DNA of 64,000 nt from UBA1181 sp045600225 (GTDB lineage Bacteria > Bacteroidota > Bacteroidia > Bacteroidales > Paludibacteraceae), in assembly GCA_045600225.1 (NCBI GenBank), contig JAZRXL010000055.1, positions 1 through 64,000 on the forward strand, in the 5' to 3' direction. The notes beneath the pieces are model-generated. The model had not been told where the DNA came from, searched no databases, and saw only the letters and a program-made list of their open reading frames with translations. The translations under genes were made by a program, and so were the position numbers. The number at the start of each line of letters is the position of its first letter. Within the stretch, counting starts at the first letter, position 1. Positions 8,968 to 17,651 of this stretch are shown one piece after another.

Positions 8968-9927
8968 TTAATCTAAATTGAGTAGTTTCTCTAATTTGTA
9001 ATCGTTGCGTTCAGCAGAAGAGCGAGCAACCATCTCTGCCACAAATCCGGTAAGGAAGAGTTGTGTACCCATCAACATCATTGTTAGGGAGATGTAGAAG
9101 TAAGGCGAGTCGGTTACAAGAGGCGCTCCTGTACCATCTATGATGTGAGATAGTTTGTTCCATCCAACTACGCAGATAGCAACGAATCCTATGATGAACA
9201 TTAGGGAGCCGACAACACCGAAGAAGTGCATCGGCTTCTTGCCAAATGTGGAAAGGAACCACAAGCTGAGAAGGTCTAAATATCCGTTTACAAAGCGGTT
9301 GATTCCAAACTTGGAATCTCCATATTTGCGAGCCTGATGTTTTACCACCTTTTCTCCGATTTTAGTGAAACCAGCATTCTTTGCCAAGTATGGCACATAG
9401 CGGTGCATCTCACCATATACCTCAATGCTTTTCACTACATTCTTTCTGTAGGCTTTAAGTCCGCAGTTGAAGTCGTGAAGTTTGATACCTGAGATTAATC
9501 GGGTAGTGGCATTGAAAAGTTTAGATGGAATGTTCTTGGTTAATTTGGAATCGTATCTCTTCTTCTTCCAACCGGAAACCAAGTCATATTTCTCTTCCAT
9601 GATCATTTTATAGAGATCTGGAATTTCGTCTGGGCTATCTTGTAGATCGGCATCCATAGTGATGATCACTTCGCCTTGAGCTTTGTCGAAACCGCAGTAG
9701 AGCGCAGCCGACTTACCATAGTTGCGTCTGAATTTGATACCCTTTACCTCTGGGTTCTCTTTTGCAAGCTCTTCGATGACATCCCAAGAGCGGTCTGTAC
9801 TACCATCGTTGACGAAGATAACCTCGAAAGAGAAGTTGTTTTCAGACATCACTTTTTTGATCCATCTGAAAAGTTCAGGAAGAGACTCCTCTTCATTGTA
9901 TAAAGGCACTATGACCGATAAATCCAT
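8968..9927 (-). CDS. GT2 family polyprenyl-phosphate glycosyltransferase
   Basis: Protein of 319 aa. The N-terminal GT-A domain has VIVPLYNEEESLPEL, NDGSTDRSW, MDADLQDSPDEIP (DxD metal/nucleotide motif) and FNCGLKAYRK. Two C-terminal membrane helices (FFGVVGSLMFIIGFVAICVV and the LTMMLMGTQLFLTGFV segment) follow. This plan matches DPM1/GtrB/ArnC-type enzymes that move a sugar from a nucleotide donor to polyprenyl phosphate. The DUF4199 gene precedes it, an association common in Bacteroidales. The sugar is unknown. Confidence 0.93.
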   Translation of the reverse strand: MDLSVIVPLYNEEESLPELFRWIKKVMSENNFSFEVIFVNDGSTDRSWDVIEELAKENPEVKGIKFRRNYGKSAALYCGFDKAQGEVIITMDADLQDSPDEIPDLYKMIMEEKYDLVSGWKKKRYDSKLTKNIPSKLFNATTRLISGIKLHDFNCGLKAYRKNVVKSIEVYGEMHRYVPYLAKNAGFTKIGEKVVKHQARKYGDSKFGINRFVNGYLDLLSLWFLSTFGKKPMHFFGVVGSLMFIIGFVAICVVGWNKLSHIIDGTGAPLVTDSPYFYISLTMMLMGTQLFLTGFVAEMVARSSAERNDYKLEKLLNLD

Positions 9928-9956
9928 TTTGTTATATTTTAATAGTTATTCTCTTT

Positions 9957-10496
9957 TTATGATTCCTTTAACAATCCAGAATCAGAATTTTTTTTCCGAA
10001 AGGCGATGGAGGTGAGCAGGCAAACGAATAATCCTGCGAAGGAGTATCCGGAAAGCATAGACAACGACAAGTCTCTCGGAGTGTAACTTTTGATTTCCGT
10101 AATCATCTTTTGCGATTCTTCGTCTTTTGCTCCAATCATTGTGATTGAGTTTGTTACTTCAGAAACCATGCGTTGCAAAGCATCTGGGAACAAATAGAAA
10201 AATGCAAAAGTAGAGACCGCTAAGATCATTGCGGCGAAGAAGAACATGCGAATTCCGTAGGCAAAGGCTTTCCCATAAGTGATTTCGCCCGACAAAACAT
10301 TTGAGTCATACAATCTTGTGAAGTGGAAGACACAATAGAGTGTAACAAAGCAAGTAGCAAGTGATAAGATTGAATGAAGAAAGGAGTTTTGTAGAGAAAT
10401 GGACCAACCTAATATATTCAAAATCGAAGTGCCAATACCCAAGTAAAAACCAGAGTACATGCTATGTGATAATATATTTTCCTTGTTGGCTTCCAT
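9957..10496 (-). CDS. DUF4199 family membrane protein
   Basis: Protein of 179 aa with four hydrophobic helices (two near the N-terminus, one around FFFAAMILAVSTFAFFYLF, one at the C-terminus) and the YGKAFAYGIRMFF segment typical of DUF4199. Start ATG 10496 (MEANKENILSH); the longer frame runs through the promoter and is rejected. Usually next to a GT2 gene, as here, so a role in lipid-linked sugar handling is possible but unproven. Confidence 0.8.
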   Translation of the reverse strand: MEANKENILSHSMYSGFYLGIGTSILNILGWSISLQNSFLHSILSLATCFVTLYCVFHFTRLYDSNVLSGEITYGKAFAYGIRMFFFAAMILAVSTFAFFYLFPDALQRMVSEVTNSITMIGAKDEESQKMITEIKSYTPRDLSLSMLSGYSFAGLFVCLLTSIAFRKKNSDSGLLKES

Positions 10497-10516
10497 TCTT
10501 CTTCTTAAATCGGGTG

Positions 10517-10524
10517 CAAAGGTA
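10517..10524 (-). promoter_or_regulatory. -7 box (TACCTTTG) of the minus-strand cluster
   Basis: TACCTTTG on the minus strand, 20 nt before the DUF4199 start. The genes down to tatC follow with small gaps, so this could drive the whole cluster. Confidence 0.65.
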
Positions 10525-10596
10525 CTTTTTTTTGTGCTAAGAATGAGCCAATTCGCGAAAAAAATAAGGAAAGACAAAAAAAAATTAAAAAAATAG

Positions 10597-10626
10597 TTTG
10601 TGTTTAAAAAAATAGTAGTACCTTTG
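10597..10626 (+). promoter_or_regulatory. promoter of the SRP RNA / tRNA-Thr unit
   Basis: TTTG (10597-10600), an 18-nt spacer and TACCTTTG (10619-10626): a near-ideal Bacteroidota sigma promoter. The SRP RNA closing helix begins 5 nt later. Confidence 0.85.
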
Positions 10627-10630
10627 CATC

Positions 10631-10727
10631 GGGTAAGTCCTATACGACCAGCTCCCTTCCAATCCCCCAGGGTTTGATCGCAGCAAGGGTACGTCGGTTG
10701 TAGCGGTGCGATGTAGATAGCTTGCCC
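10631..10727 (+). ncRNA. ffs: signal recognition particle RNA (small bacterial, 4.5S-like)
   Basis: About 97 nt. The ends pair (GGGTAAG with CTTGCCC), followed inward by a second helix (ACGACC with GGTTGT) and an apical hairpin that keeps the invariant internal-loop bases AGG (10669-10671 region) and AGCA (10682-10685 region) bound by the Ffh M domain. The ten bases between them read GTTTGATCGC instead of the usual CCGGAAGG-type GGAA tetraloop helix, although the length is unchanged. It targets ribosomes making membrane proteins with Ffh and FtsY. The gene sits 4 nt upstream of tRNA-Thr behind one promoter. Confidence 0.85.
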
Positions 10728-10731
10728 CCTT

Positions 10732-10805
10732 GCCTCTTTAGCTCAGTTGGCCAGAGCACGTGATTTGTAATCTCGGGGTCGTTGGTTCGAATCCGACAAG
10801 AGGCT
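10732..10805 (+). tRNA. tRNA-Thr (anticodon TGT)
   Basis: 74 nt. Acceptor GCCTCTT pairs with AAGAGGC, discriminator T, no encoded CCA. D-arm AGCTCAGTTGGCCAGAGC; anticodon loop TTTGTAA gives TGT, reading ACA and related Thr codons. T-arm GTTGG-TTCGAAT-CCGAC. It lies directly after the SRP RNA and before a terminator. Confidence 0.96.
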
Positions 10806-10806
10806 C

Positions 10807-10842
10807 AAAAAAAAAGACACAGTTCATCTGTGTCTTTTTTTT
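10807..10842 (+). terminator. rho-independent terminator after tRNA-Thr
   Basis: A-run plus GACACAG pairs with CTGTGTC plus T-run around TTCAT; ends in eight Ts. It closes the SRP RNA/tRNA unit. Confidence 0.9.
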
Positions 10843-10965
10843 ATGCCTTAAGGAATCCATTTGTGATTCGATTATTCTCTGATTTATAAATGATTACATT
10901 AAATCTGCTACATACAAGGTGGATTGGAAGATTGTCTTGAATGCGGAGTGCTTGTTGTGCAAAAC

Positions 10966-12978
10966 TTATGAGAAATCAAAATCGCCAAGAATGTCAGTCC
11001 CTACGATTTCTCCGTCATATTCTTTAGGCGATATGCGTTCTACAGTGGCTGTTTTTTCGCTAACGATCAACTCTTCAGGTAACGAATTGAAGAAATAAAG
11101 TTTGTCCGCATCTTCATTGCTGCTTTCATCTACATGGATGGAGTGTATGTTGCGATATATGTGCAATTCGTCTTTTGCTCTTGTTAGAGCCACATACAAA
11201 CATCTTCGCTCCTCCTCAATGGCTTCGTCTCCATTCTCGATGGCTCTTGGAGTGGGATAGGAGGCTGGAGATGCCTTTAATAGATAGCAGATATCGGCTT
11301 CTAATCCTTTGGCTGAGTGGATGGTGGTTAGTATGCACGCATCCTTTGGCCCGTTTTCTCCCTCTTTTACTGTGGTTTCCAATTTTGGATCAAGCACGTA
11401 TTCAGAGACGAACTCTTGTATGCCTCCTGTGCCAATGGCTACCTCTTGCAGGATTTCAAAGTCTTGTTTTCTCCATTTCCATTCATCCTTGTAGAGTTCT
11501 TTCAACCTGCCTTCCATTAGTTCCAATGTTTTTGCAATGGCTTGTGATGGAGCAAACTGCATAGTACTGATGCTTTTTAATGTGTCAGTTATCTCCTCCT
11601 GTAAACCATGACCTGATAGTTTATCGAGACACTTGTCTAATGTCTCTTCCTCTATTACATTGTTGATGATGGTAGAGGCTCTTACCTCTCCAATACCTTT
11701 CCACAATAGTAGATAGCGCATCCACGCCAACTCGTCTTTGTAGTTGGCTACAATACGCATGGGTGCTACCACATCACGTACATGCTTCGATTGCATCAAA
11801 GTGGTTCCTCCGAAGATGATGTATGGAATCTTTTTGGCAATACATTGAGACTCTACGGTTCTTAGTCCGTAAAGGGAGCGGGACAATACCATATTGTCTT
11901 CGTATTTAGCACCTTTTTCAGGTAAACTTCTCAAAATTTTCTCTGTGACATCGTTTGCCTCATCCCATTCATTGTCGCAGGAAACGAAGACTGGTTTCTT
12001 GCCAGTACCCCTGGCTGCTACCAATTGTTTTTGGTAGTTGAGAGGTGATTTGCTGAGTACCCAATTGGAAAGATCCAATATTTCTTGCGTGGAGCGGTAG
12101 TTGAGCGTGAGATCGATGCGCTCTGAGTTGGGAACTATCGATGTGAAGCGATGCATTGTTTTGAAGTCGGCACCACGAAAGGCATAGATGCTTTGTGCGT
12201 CGTCGCCTACGCAAAAGAGGTGGCTCGAATCGTAGAAAGAACTTAACAACTCGTATTGGAGTGGGTTGGTGTCTTGCATCTCATCCACAAGAATATGGTC
12301 GTAGCGTGCGGAAATAAACTTTCTCGCTTCTGCATTCTTTTTCAAGCCTTTGGAGACTACGTTGAGAATGTCGTCGTAATCCATATATTTATGGATGGTC
12401 TTGTATTCTATATATTTTTGGATGACCGAGGCATAAACTGATTTGTTGAGTTCTATGCTTTGGTTTACCTTCTCGTCGTTTGCAGGTGCATTGTCGTAGA
12501 TCTTTGCACGAATGGCATCGGATAATTTACAACAAGCATTTACGGCGAAGGAATATACGTCTAATACGCTTGATGGTTGAATGGCTTTGTTCTCTTTGTC
12601 TTTAAATTTCTTTCCACAAAGTAGTTTCATGCAACTTTCCCTGTCGTCTTCGTCTAATAGAGTATACTGATGGTGCATGAAGACTTTGGGATTGTTCATG
12701 ATGATATCCATACACCAGGAGTGGAAGGTCTGTCCTCGAAGTCCGTCGATAGAGAGTCCGCCTATCTCGTTCTTTATTCGTTCTACAATTTCACGGGCTG
12801 ACTTTCTGGTGAAACTAAGTATCAGTATACGATTAGCAGGCACTCCCTGTTGTAGTAAATGCTTTGCGCGTGCTATGATTGTACGGGTTTTGCCAGTACC
12901 TGCACCTGCGATTACTAAAAGATGTTTCCCTTGAAATTCAACGGCTTTCAGCTGTTGCTCGTTTAGTTCTTCCACCAT
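10966..12978 (-). CDS. UvrD/Rep-family superfamily 1 DNA helicase
   Basis: Protein of 670 aa with all SF1A motifs in order: Q motif LNEQQLKAVEF, Walker A AGAGTGKT, RGQTFHSWC, Walker B DEMQDTN, GDDAQSIYAFRGAD (motif III), LTLNYRST (IV), TIHSAKGLEAD (V) and RRCLYVALTRAKDEL (VI). It unwinds DNA 3'-5' in repair or replication restart. The start (MVEELNEQQ) follows a -7 box on the minus strand. It lacks the long C-terminal extension of PcrA. It may duplicate a housekeeping UvrD elsewhere. Confidence 0.93.
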   Translation of the reverse strand: MVEELNEQQLKAVEFQGKHLLVIAGAGTGKTRTIIARAKHLLQQGVPANRILILSFTRKSAREIVERIKNEIGGLSIDGLRGQTFHSWCMDIIMNNPKVFMHHQYTLLDEDDRESCMKLLCGKKFKDKENKAIQPSSVLDVYSFAVNACCKLSDAIRAKIYDNAPANDEKVNQSIELNKSVYASVIQKYIEYKTIHKYMDYDDILNVVSKGLKKNAEARKFISARYDHILVDEMQDTNPLQYELLSSFYDSSHLFCVGDDAQSIYAFRGADFKTMHRFTSIVPNSERIDLTLNYRSTQEILDLSNWVLSKSPLNYQKQLVAARGTGKKPVFVSCDNEWDEANDVTEKILRSLPEKGAKYEDNMVLSRSLYGLRTVESQCIAKKIPYIIFGGTTLMQSKHVRDVVAPMRIVANYKDELAWMRYLLLWKGIGEVRASTIINNVIEEETLDKCLDKLSGHGLQEEITDTLKSISTMQFAPSQAIAKTLELMEGRLKELYKDEWKWRKQDFEILQEVAIGTGGIQEFVSEYVLDPKLETTVKEGENGPKDACILTTIHSAKGLEADICYLLKASPASYPTPRAIENGDEAIEEERRCLYVALTRAKDELHIYRNIHSIHVDESSNEDADKLYFFNSLPEELIVSEKTATVERISPKEYDGEIVGTDILGDFDFS

Positions 12979-13003
12979 ATGGATAATGAATTTTATTTTT
13001 TTA

Positions 13004-13031
13004 CAAAAGTAGCGAATTTTGACTATATTTG
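13004..13031. promoter_or_regulatory. divergent -7 boxes, helicase and aldo/keto reductase
   Basis: TACTTTTG on the minus strand (13011-13004) faces the helicase start, and TATATTTG on the plus strand (13024-13031) faces the reductase start. Neither has a clear -33 TTTG at standard spacing. Confidence 0.55.
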
Positions 13032-13070
13032 CGGACAAATAAAGATGACATTAATAAAATTTTAAAGTAT

Positions 13071-14108
13071 ATGGATTCTGTAAATGTTAAGGTAGGAACG
13101 CCTAATTTGCACGCGGCAGTCCCTTATGTGGCGAGCGACGATCGCTATTCCAACATGGTATATCGCAGATGTGGTAAAAGTGGCTTGTTGTTGCCAGCTA
13201 TCTCACTCGGCTTGTGGCATAATTTTGGTAGCGTAGATAAGTTTGAGAATTTTGAAAAGATTGCTTTCGCTGCTTTTGATAATGGTATTACACAGTTCGA
13301 CTTGGCGAATAACTACGGACCGGTTCCTGGTTCTGCAGAAGAGAACTTTGGTCGCATCTTGAAACATGGTTTGGGTGCTTATCGTGATGAGATGATCATT
13401 ACGACTAAAGCGGGTTATGACATGTGGCCTGGACCTTACGGAGAGTGGGGTAGCCGCAAATATTTGATGGCAAGTTTGAACCAAAGCTTGAAACGTATGG
13501 GACTCGACTATGTGGATATCTTTTATTCGCACCGTCCAGACCCTAACACTCCTATGGAGGAGACTATGGGTGCTTTGGCTGATATTGTTCGTCAAGGAAA
13601 GGCGTTATATGTTGGTATCTCCAACTATGATGCAAAGCAAACTGCAGAGGCTTTGTCTATTTTGAAAGAGTACAAGGTGCCTTGTTTGGTTCACCAAGCA
13701 CGCTATTCGATGATGGATCGATGGACGGAACCCGAGTTGTTGCCATTGTTGAAAGAGAATGGCGTTGGAATGGTTGCATTCTCTCCATTGGCTCAAGGTT
13801 TGTTGACGAATCGTTATTTGAATGGAGTACCTGAGGATTCTCGTGCTGCGAAGAATGTCTTCCTTCAGAAGTCATCCATCACACCAGAATTGGTTGCAAA
13901 GATTCAAAAACTAAATGATATCGCACAACGCAGAGGTCAGACTTTGGCAGAGATGGCTTTGGCTTGGTTGTTGAAAGACGAAGGCGTTACTAGTGTTATT
14001 GTTGGTGCAAGTTCTGTTGCTCAATTGATGGATAATATCAAGGCTTTGGATCATTTAGAATTCTCGGCAGAGGATTTGAATGATATTGAAAAAGTAATTA
14101 AGGATTAA
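13071..14108 (+). CDS. aldo/keto reductase (YghZ-like)
   Basis: Protein of 345 aa, the length of E. coli YghZ. Motifs: GKSGLLLPAISLGLW, DLANNYGPVPGSAEENFGR (catalytic Asp and Tyr), TTKAGYDMWPGPYGEWGS, DIFYSHRPDP, GISNY and a C-terminal NADPH-site region VIVGASSVAQL. YghZ-type enzymes reduce L-glyceraldehyde 3-phosphate and methylglyoxal with NADPH. The ATG at 13071 is preferred; an upstream TTG in frame lies inside the -7 box. It is followed by a terminator and is probably monocistronic. Confidence 0.93.
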   Translation: MDSVNVKVGTPNLHAAVPYVASDDRYSNMVYRRCGKSGLLLPAISLGLWHNFGSVDKFENFEKIAFAAFDNGITQFDLANNYGPVPGSAEENFGRILKHGLGAYRDEMIITTKAGYDMWPGPYGEWGSRKYLMASLNQSLKRMGLDYVDIFYSHRPDPNTPMEETMGALADIVRQGKALYVGISNYDAKQTAEALSILKEYKVPCLVHQARYSMMDRWTEPELLPLLKENGVGMVAFSPLAQGLLTNRYLNGVPEDSRAAKNVFLQKSSITPELVAKIQKLNDIAQRRGQTLAEMALAWLLKDEGVTSVIVGASSVAQLMDNIKALDHLEFSAEDLNDIEKVIKD

Positions 14109-14131
14109 GAGTTAAGAATTAAGAAATAGAG

Positions 14132-14162
14132 AGGGGTGCATTAGTCAAACTGATGCACCCCT
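14132..14162 (+). terminator. terminator after the aldo/keto reductase gene
   Basis: A 14-bp stem (AGGGGTGCATTAGT with ACTGATGCACCCCT, one T-G pair) with CAA loop, then TTAATT. It lies between convergent genes and may serve both. Confidence 0.75.
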
Positions 14163-14196
14163 TAATTGTAGATCAAACACAAAGAATGTTGAATCG

Positions 14197-16317
14197 TCAT
14201 TTCGAAACCAACTCCAGTTGTATTCTTTTTCGTTCTAAATCAACTTCCAAAACCTTGACGGTTATATGCTGGTGAAGGGTAACCACTTCTGCAGGATTGC
14301 TGACGAAATGGTCGGACAAGTGCGATACATGGATGAGTCCATTGACCTTAATTCCCATGTCGGCAAATACTCCGAAGTTGGTAATGTTGGTTACTATGGC
14401 AGGGTATTCCACACCGACCTTTACATCCTCCAAAGTCTTTAGTGTTGGATCGAATTCAAACACTTTTATTACCTCTCGACAGTCTCTTCCGGGCTTTTCA
14501 AGCTCTTTCATGATGTCTTTTAGAGTAGGTAATCCGATCTCGGATGTAACATATTGATTTAGATTTACTTGGTTTCTTAAATCTTTGTTGCGAATTAGGT
14601 CTTCTGTTGTGCATTTAAGGTCCTTCGTAATCTTTTTGACTATACCGTAGCTCTCTGGGTGTACAGCGGTGTTGTCTAATGGGTTCTCTGCATCGGAGAT
14701 GCGTAAGAATCCTGCACACTGCTCGTATGCCTTGCTTCCTAAACGGGGCACTTTCTTCAATTCCTCCCTGTTTTTGAAAGCTCCGTTCTCGGCACGATAG
14801 TCCACAATGTTCTGTGCCAGTTGAGGTCCCAATCCCGATATGTAGGTAAGCAAGTGTTTGCTTGCCGTGTTGAGATTTACACCTACTTGATTGACGCTAT
14901 TGATGACTGTTTGGTCGAGGGATTTCTTAAGTTTTGTTTGGTCCACATCGTGTTGGTATTGACCTACACCGATCGACTTCGGATCTATCTTAACAAGTTC
15001 AGCCAGCGGGTCCATCAGCCTTCGTCCGATAGAGACGGCGCCACGCACTGTTACATCATAGTTTGGAAACTCTTCTCTAGCGATGGCAGAGGCTGAGTAG
15101 ACCGAAGCACCACTTTCGCTAACCACGAATACTTGAACCTTATGATCGAAACGAATGTTTTGAACCAGTTGCTCTGTTTCTCGTCCTGCTGTTCCGTTTC
15201 CTATGGCAATAGCCTCTATTTTGTAGGCCTCAACCAATTTGGCAATTTTGCTCATTGCTTGACTATACTCGCTTTGTGGTGGGTGAGGATAGATGGCCTC
15301 GTTATGTAGCAGGTTTCCTTGTGCATCTAAACAAACCACCTTGCATCCAGTTCTGTAGCCAGGATCAATAGCAAGCACCCTCTTTTCTCCCAATGGAGCG
15401 GAGAGTAGTAGTTGTCTAAGGTTTTCTGAGAATACTTTGATGGCTTCTTCGTCGGCTTTCTCTTTGCTAGAATTAGCAAATTCTGTCTCTATCGAAGGCT
15501 TTAGTAACCTCTTGTATGCATCTTCGACGGCCTCTTCAACCAATTGAGAAGATAGGTTTCTGCCTTTTACATATTGTCCTTTAATGCGATCTAAGGCATT
15601 TTCTTCATCAGGTGCAATATTGATGCGGAGGAAGCCCTCTTTTTCACCTCGTCTCATGGCAAGTAAGCGGTGCGAAGTGCATCTTCGAAGCGGTTCGTCC
15701 GTGTCAAAGTAGTTTTGGTATTTCTCTGCCTCTTTCTCTTTGCTTTTGATAACTTTAGACGATATTCGAGCCTCGTGTTGAAAGCATTTGCGAATGCGGT
15801 CTCTTGTTTGCTCGTTTTCGTTTACCCATTCTGCAATGATGTCTTTGGCTCCTTGTAGAGCTTCCTCAGTGGAGTTGACATCTCCTTTGACAAAGGCATG
15901 AGCTTTGTTTTCGGGGTCTCGTTCCTCTTGTCTCATAAGAATCTTAGCCAATGGTTCCAATCCCTTTTCTCTTGCGATCTCAGCCCTTGTTCTTCTTTTA
16001 GGTTTGAAGGGGAGATAGATGTCTTCCGCCTCTGTGAGAGTTTGGCTGTTTTCGATCCTTTTTTTCAATTCGGGGGTTAGTTTTCCTTGCTCTTCTATGC
16101 TCTTGAGAATGGATTCTTTTCTTTTCTCTAACTCGTTCAGTTTCTCAAACTGGATTTGAATCTCTTGTATCACTACTTCGTTCAATTCACCCGTCATTTC
16201 CTTGCGATAACGGCTGATGAAGGGTATTGTAGCACCATCAGAGAGCAGCCTGAGGGTGTTAGCCACTTGCTGCTCTCTGAGATTAAGATTCTTTGCTATA
16301 ATAGCTTCGAATACCAT
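14197..16317 (-). CDS. tex: Tex-family RNA-binding transcription accessory protein
   Basis: Protein of 706 aa in Tex order: helical N-terminal region (REQQVANTLRLLSDGATIPFISRYRKEMTG), YqgF/RNase H-like core (VLAIDPGYRTGCKVVCLD), helix-hairpin-helix (NTASKHLLTYISGLGPQLAQNIV) and C-terminal S1 domain (GVEYPAIVTNITNFGVFADMG). Tex binds nucleic acid and affects transcription. The start at 16317 (MVFEAIIAKN) fits the family; the upstream extension overlaps the DUF6515 gene. It lies 17 nt after that gene. Confidence 0.95.
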   Translation of the reverse strand: MVFEAIIAKNLNLREQQVANTLRLLSDGATIPFISRYRKEMTGELNEVVIQEIQIQFEKLNELEKRKESILKSIEEQGKLTPELKKRIENSQTLTEAEDIYLPFKPKRRTRAEIAREKGLEPLAKILMRQEERDPENKAHAFVKGDVNSTEEALQGAKDIIAEWVNENEQTRDRIRKCFQHEARISSKVIKSKEKEAEKYQNYFDTDEPLRRCTSHRLLAMRRGEKEGFLRINIAPDEENALDRIKGQYVKGRNLSSQLVEEAVEDAYKRLLKPSIETEFANSSKEKADEEAIKVFSENLRQLLLSAPLGEKRVLAIDPGYRTGCKVVCLDAQGNLLHNEAIYPHPPQSEYSQAMSKIAKLVEAYKIEAIAIGNGTAGRETEQLVQNIRFDHKVQVFVVSESGASVYSASAIAREEFPNYDVTVRGAVSIGRRLMDPLAELVKIDPKSIGVGQYQHDVDQTKLKKSLDQTVINSVNQVGVNLNTASKHLLTYISGLGPQLAQNIVDYRAENGAFKNREELKKVPRLGSKAYEQCAGFLRISDAENPLDNTAVHPESYGIVKKITKDLKCTTEDLIRNKDLRNQVNLNQYVTSEIGLPTLKDIMKELEKPGRDCREVIKVFEFDPTLKTLEDVKVGVEYPAIVTNITNFGVFADMGIKVNGLIHVSHLSDHFVSNPAEVVTLHQHITVKVLEVDLERKRIQLELVSK

Positions 16318-16334
16318 GCGTATGTTTAATTTAT

Positions 16335-17651
16335 TTACTTGTAAGGCTCGTCGATGATCATGTAACCACCATTTACTGGCTCGAACCAAGTATCAGCACC
16401 ATACCAGTAAAGTCTTCCGTCGTAGATGATACGCTTGCTACCTGCAGGCAATTCGCGAACGAAGTTTAGTGCGTTTACCTCATCGTAGCTCTCTGCGTTA
16501 TCGATCAAGATGTAACCACCACCGTCTACAGGCAAGAACAAGTTGTTTTCTCCTTGATAGTAAACTGTCTTTTCGATGACAACCTTCTTGCAAGAGAAAG
16601 GAAGAGTCTTAATGTAGATCTCTGTGCCTACTGCCAAAGGACGGTTGATAACAACATATCCACCTTTTTGAGCTCCGAACCATACACCATCGCTGTACCA
16701 GTATGGAGTAGCGTTCACATACACCTTAACGCATGAGAAAGGAAGAACTGCGAAGTACATTCCAAGAGGACGAGCAATCAACTCGTATCCTAATGTAGCG
16801 TGCCAGTGATAGAAGTGTCCGTGGTGTACATAGTAACGATCGTGACCATGGTTGAAGTGGTGTGCATCTACATGGATGTGGTCGTAATACTTGTGTCCAT
16901 TTACGATATGAGGAGTGCCTATGTGTCCTACGGGGTGCAACTTCACATAATCGTGAGGGTGTGCAGTTGTAGCCTTGCGGAAAGAACCTTCGTTCTGCTT
17001 TGCAGGAGTAGGACCCAACTTCAATGGAGCTGGACGGTTAGCGCTTGAAGCACTTCTTGTTACGCTAGAAGAACTTGTAGAAGCTGCTGGCTTTGAGTTG
17101 TTTGTGCCAGAGCTGACAGTAGTTCTTCCTTGAGCTTGACCTGGACGAGAAGTAGTATTGCTGCTTCTTGTAGTTGAGTTGGTAGGAGTAGCGCTTCTGG
17201 TTGTAGAAGTGGTTGTTGTGCTTCTAGTAGTAGAAGTTGTTGTGCTTCTTGTCGCAGTATTAGTAGTTGCACTTCTAGTTGTAGAAGTGGTAGTGCTTCT
17301 TGTTGCAGTAGAAGTAGGGGCAGTGCTTCTAGTTGTAGAAGTTGTCGCTGAGCTTCTTGGAGCAGACGCAGAAGATGTTCTTGCTGAAGTCGCACTATAT
17401 GTAGGAGTTGAAACGCTACGATAAGAGTTGCTTGCAGAAGATTGACTTCTTGTCACAGCTTGTCTGTTTTGCGTATTGCTTGTTGGAGTTGCTTGGCGAA
17501 CTGCACCTGAGTTAGTGGTGCTTCTTGTTGTTGCTCCACTTGTTTGTTGAGTACGTGTAGTAGTTGTACCGCTACTTCTTTGAGCACTTGCTGATGTGCA
17601 AACCATTGCCATGGCAACGAGTAATGCAAATATTTTATTTGTTGTTTTCAT
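16335..17651 (-). CDS. DUF6515 family exported protein with Thr/Ser/Arg repeats
   Basis: Protein of 438 aa. Signal peptide (IFALLVAMAMVCTSASA), then about 170 residues of low-complexity TTRS/TSTTRSAT repeats, a His-rich patch (HPHDYVKLHPVGHIGTPHIV to HHGHFYHWHATLGYE) and three copies of a ~65-residue unit shaped like LPFSCVKVYVNATPYWYSDGVWF. The C-terminal part matches DUF6515. Probably an envelope or surface protein; the basic linker may thread peptidoglycan and the His cluster could bind metal (both inference). Its promoter looks sigma-54 dependent. Confidence 0.75.
   Translation of the reverse strand: MKTTNKIFALLVAMAMVCTSASAQRSSGTTTTRTQQTSGATTRSTTNSGAVRQATPTSNTQNRQAVTRSQSSASNSYRSVSTPTYSATSARTSSASAPRSSATTSTTRSTAPTSTATRSTTTSTTRSATTNTATRSTTTSTTRSTTTTSTTRSATPTNSTTRSSNTTSRPGQAQGRTTVSSGTNNSKPAASTSSSSVTRSASSANRPAPLKLGPTPAKQNEGSFRKATTAHPHDYVKLHPVGHIGTPHIVNGHKYYDHIHVDAHHFNHGHDRYYVHHGHFYHWHATLGYELIARPLGMYFAVLPFSCVKVYVNATPYWYSDGVWFGAQKGGYVVINRPLAVGTEIYIKTLPFSCKKVVIEKTVYYQGENNLFLPVDGGGYILIDNAESYDEVNALNFVRELPAGSKRIIYDGRLYWYGADTWFEPVNGGYMIIDEPYK

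Noticed and set aside
17060..17424. Open frames of ~90-110 codons on both strands across the Thr/Ser/Arg repeat
   Set aside because: They come from the repetitive base pattern of the DUF6515 gene in other frames.
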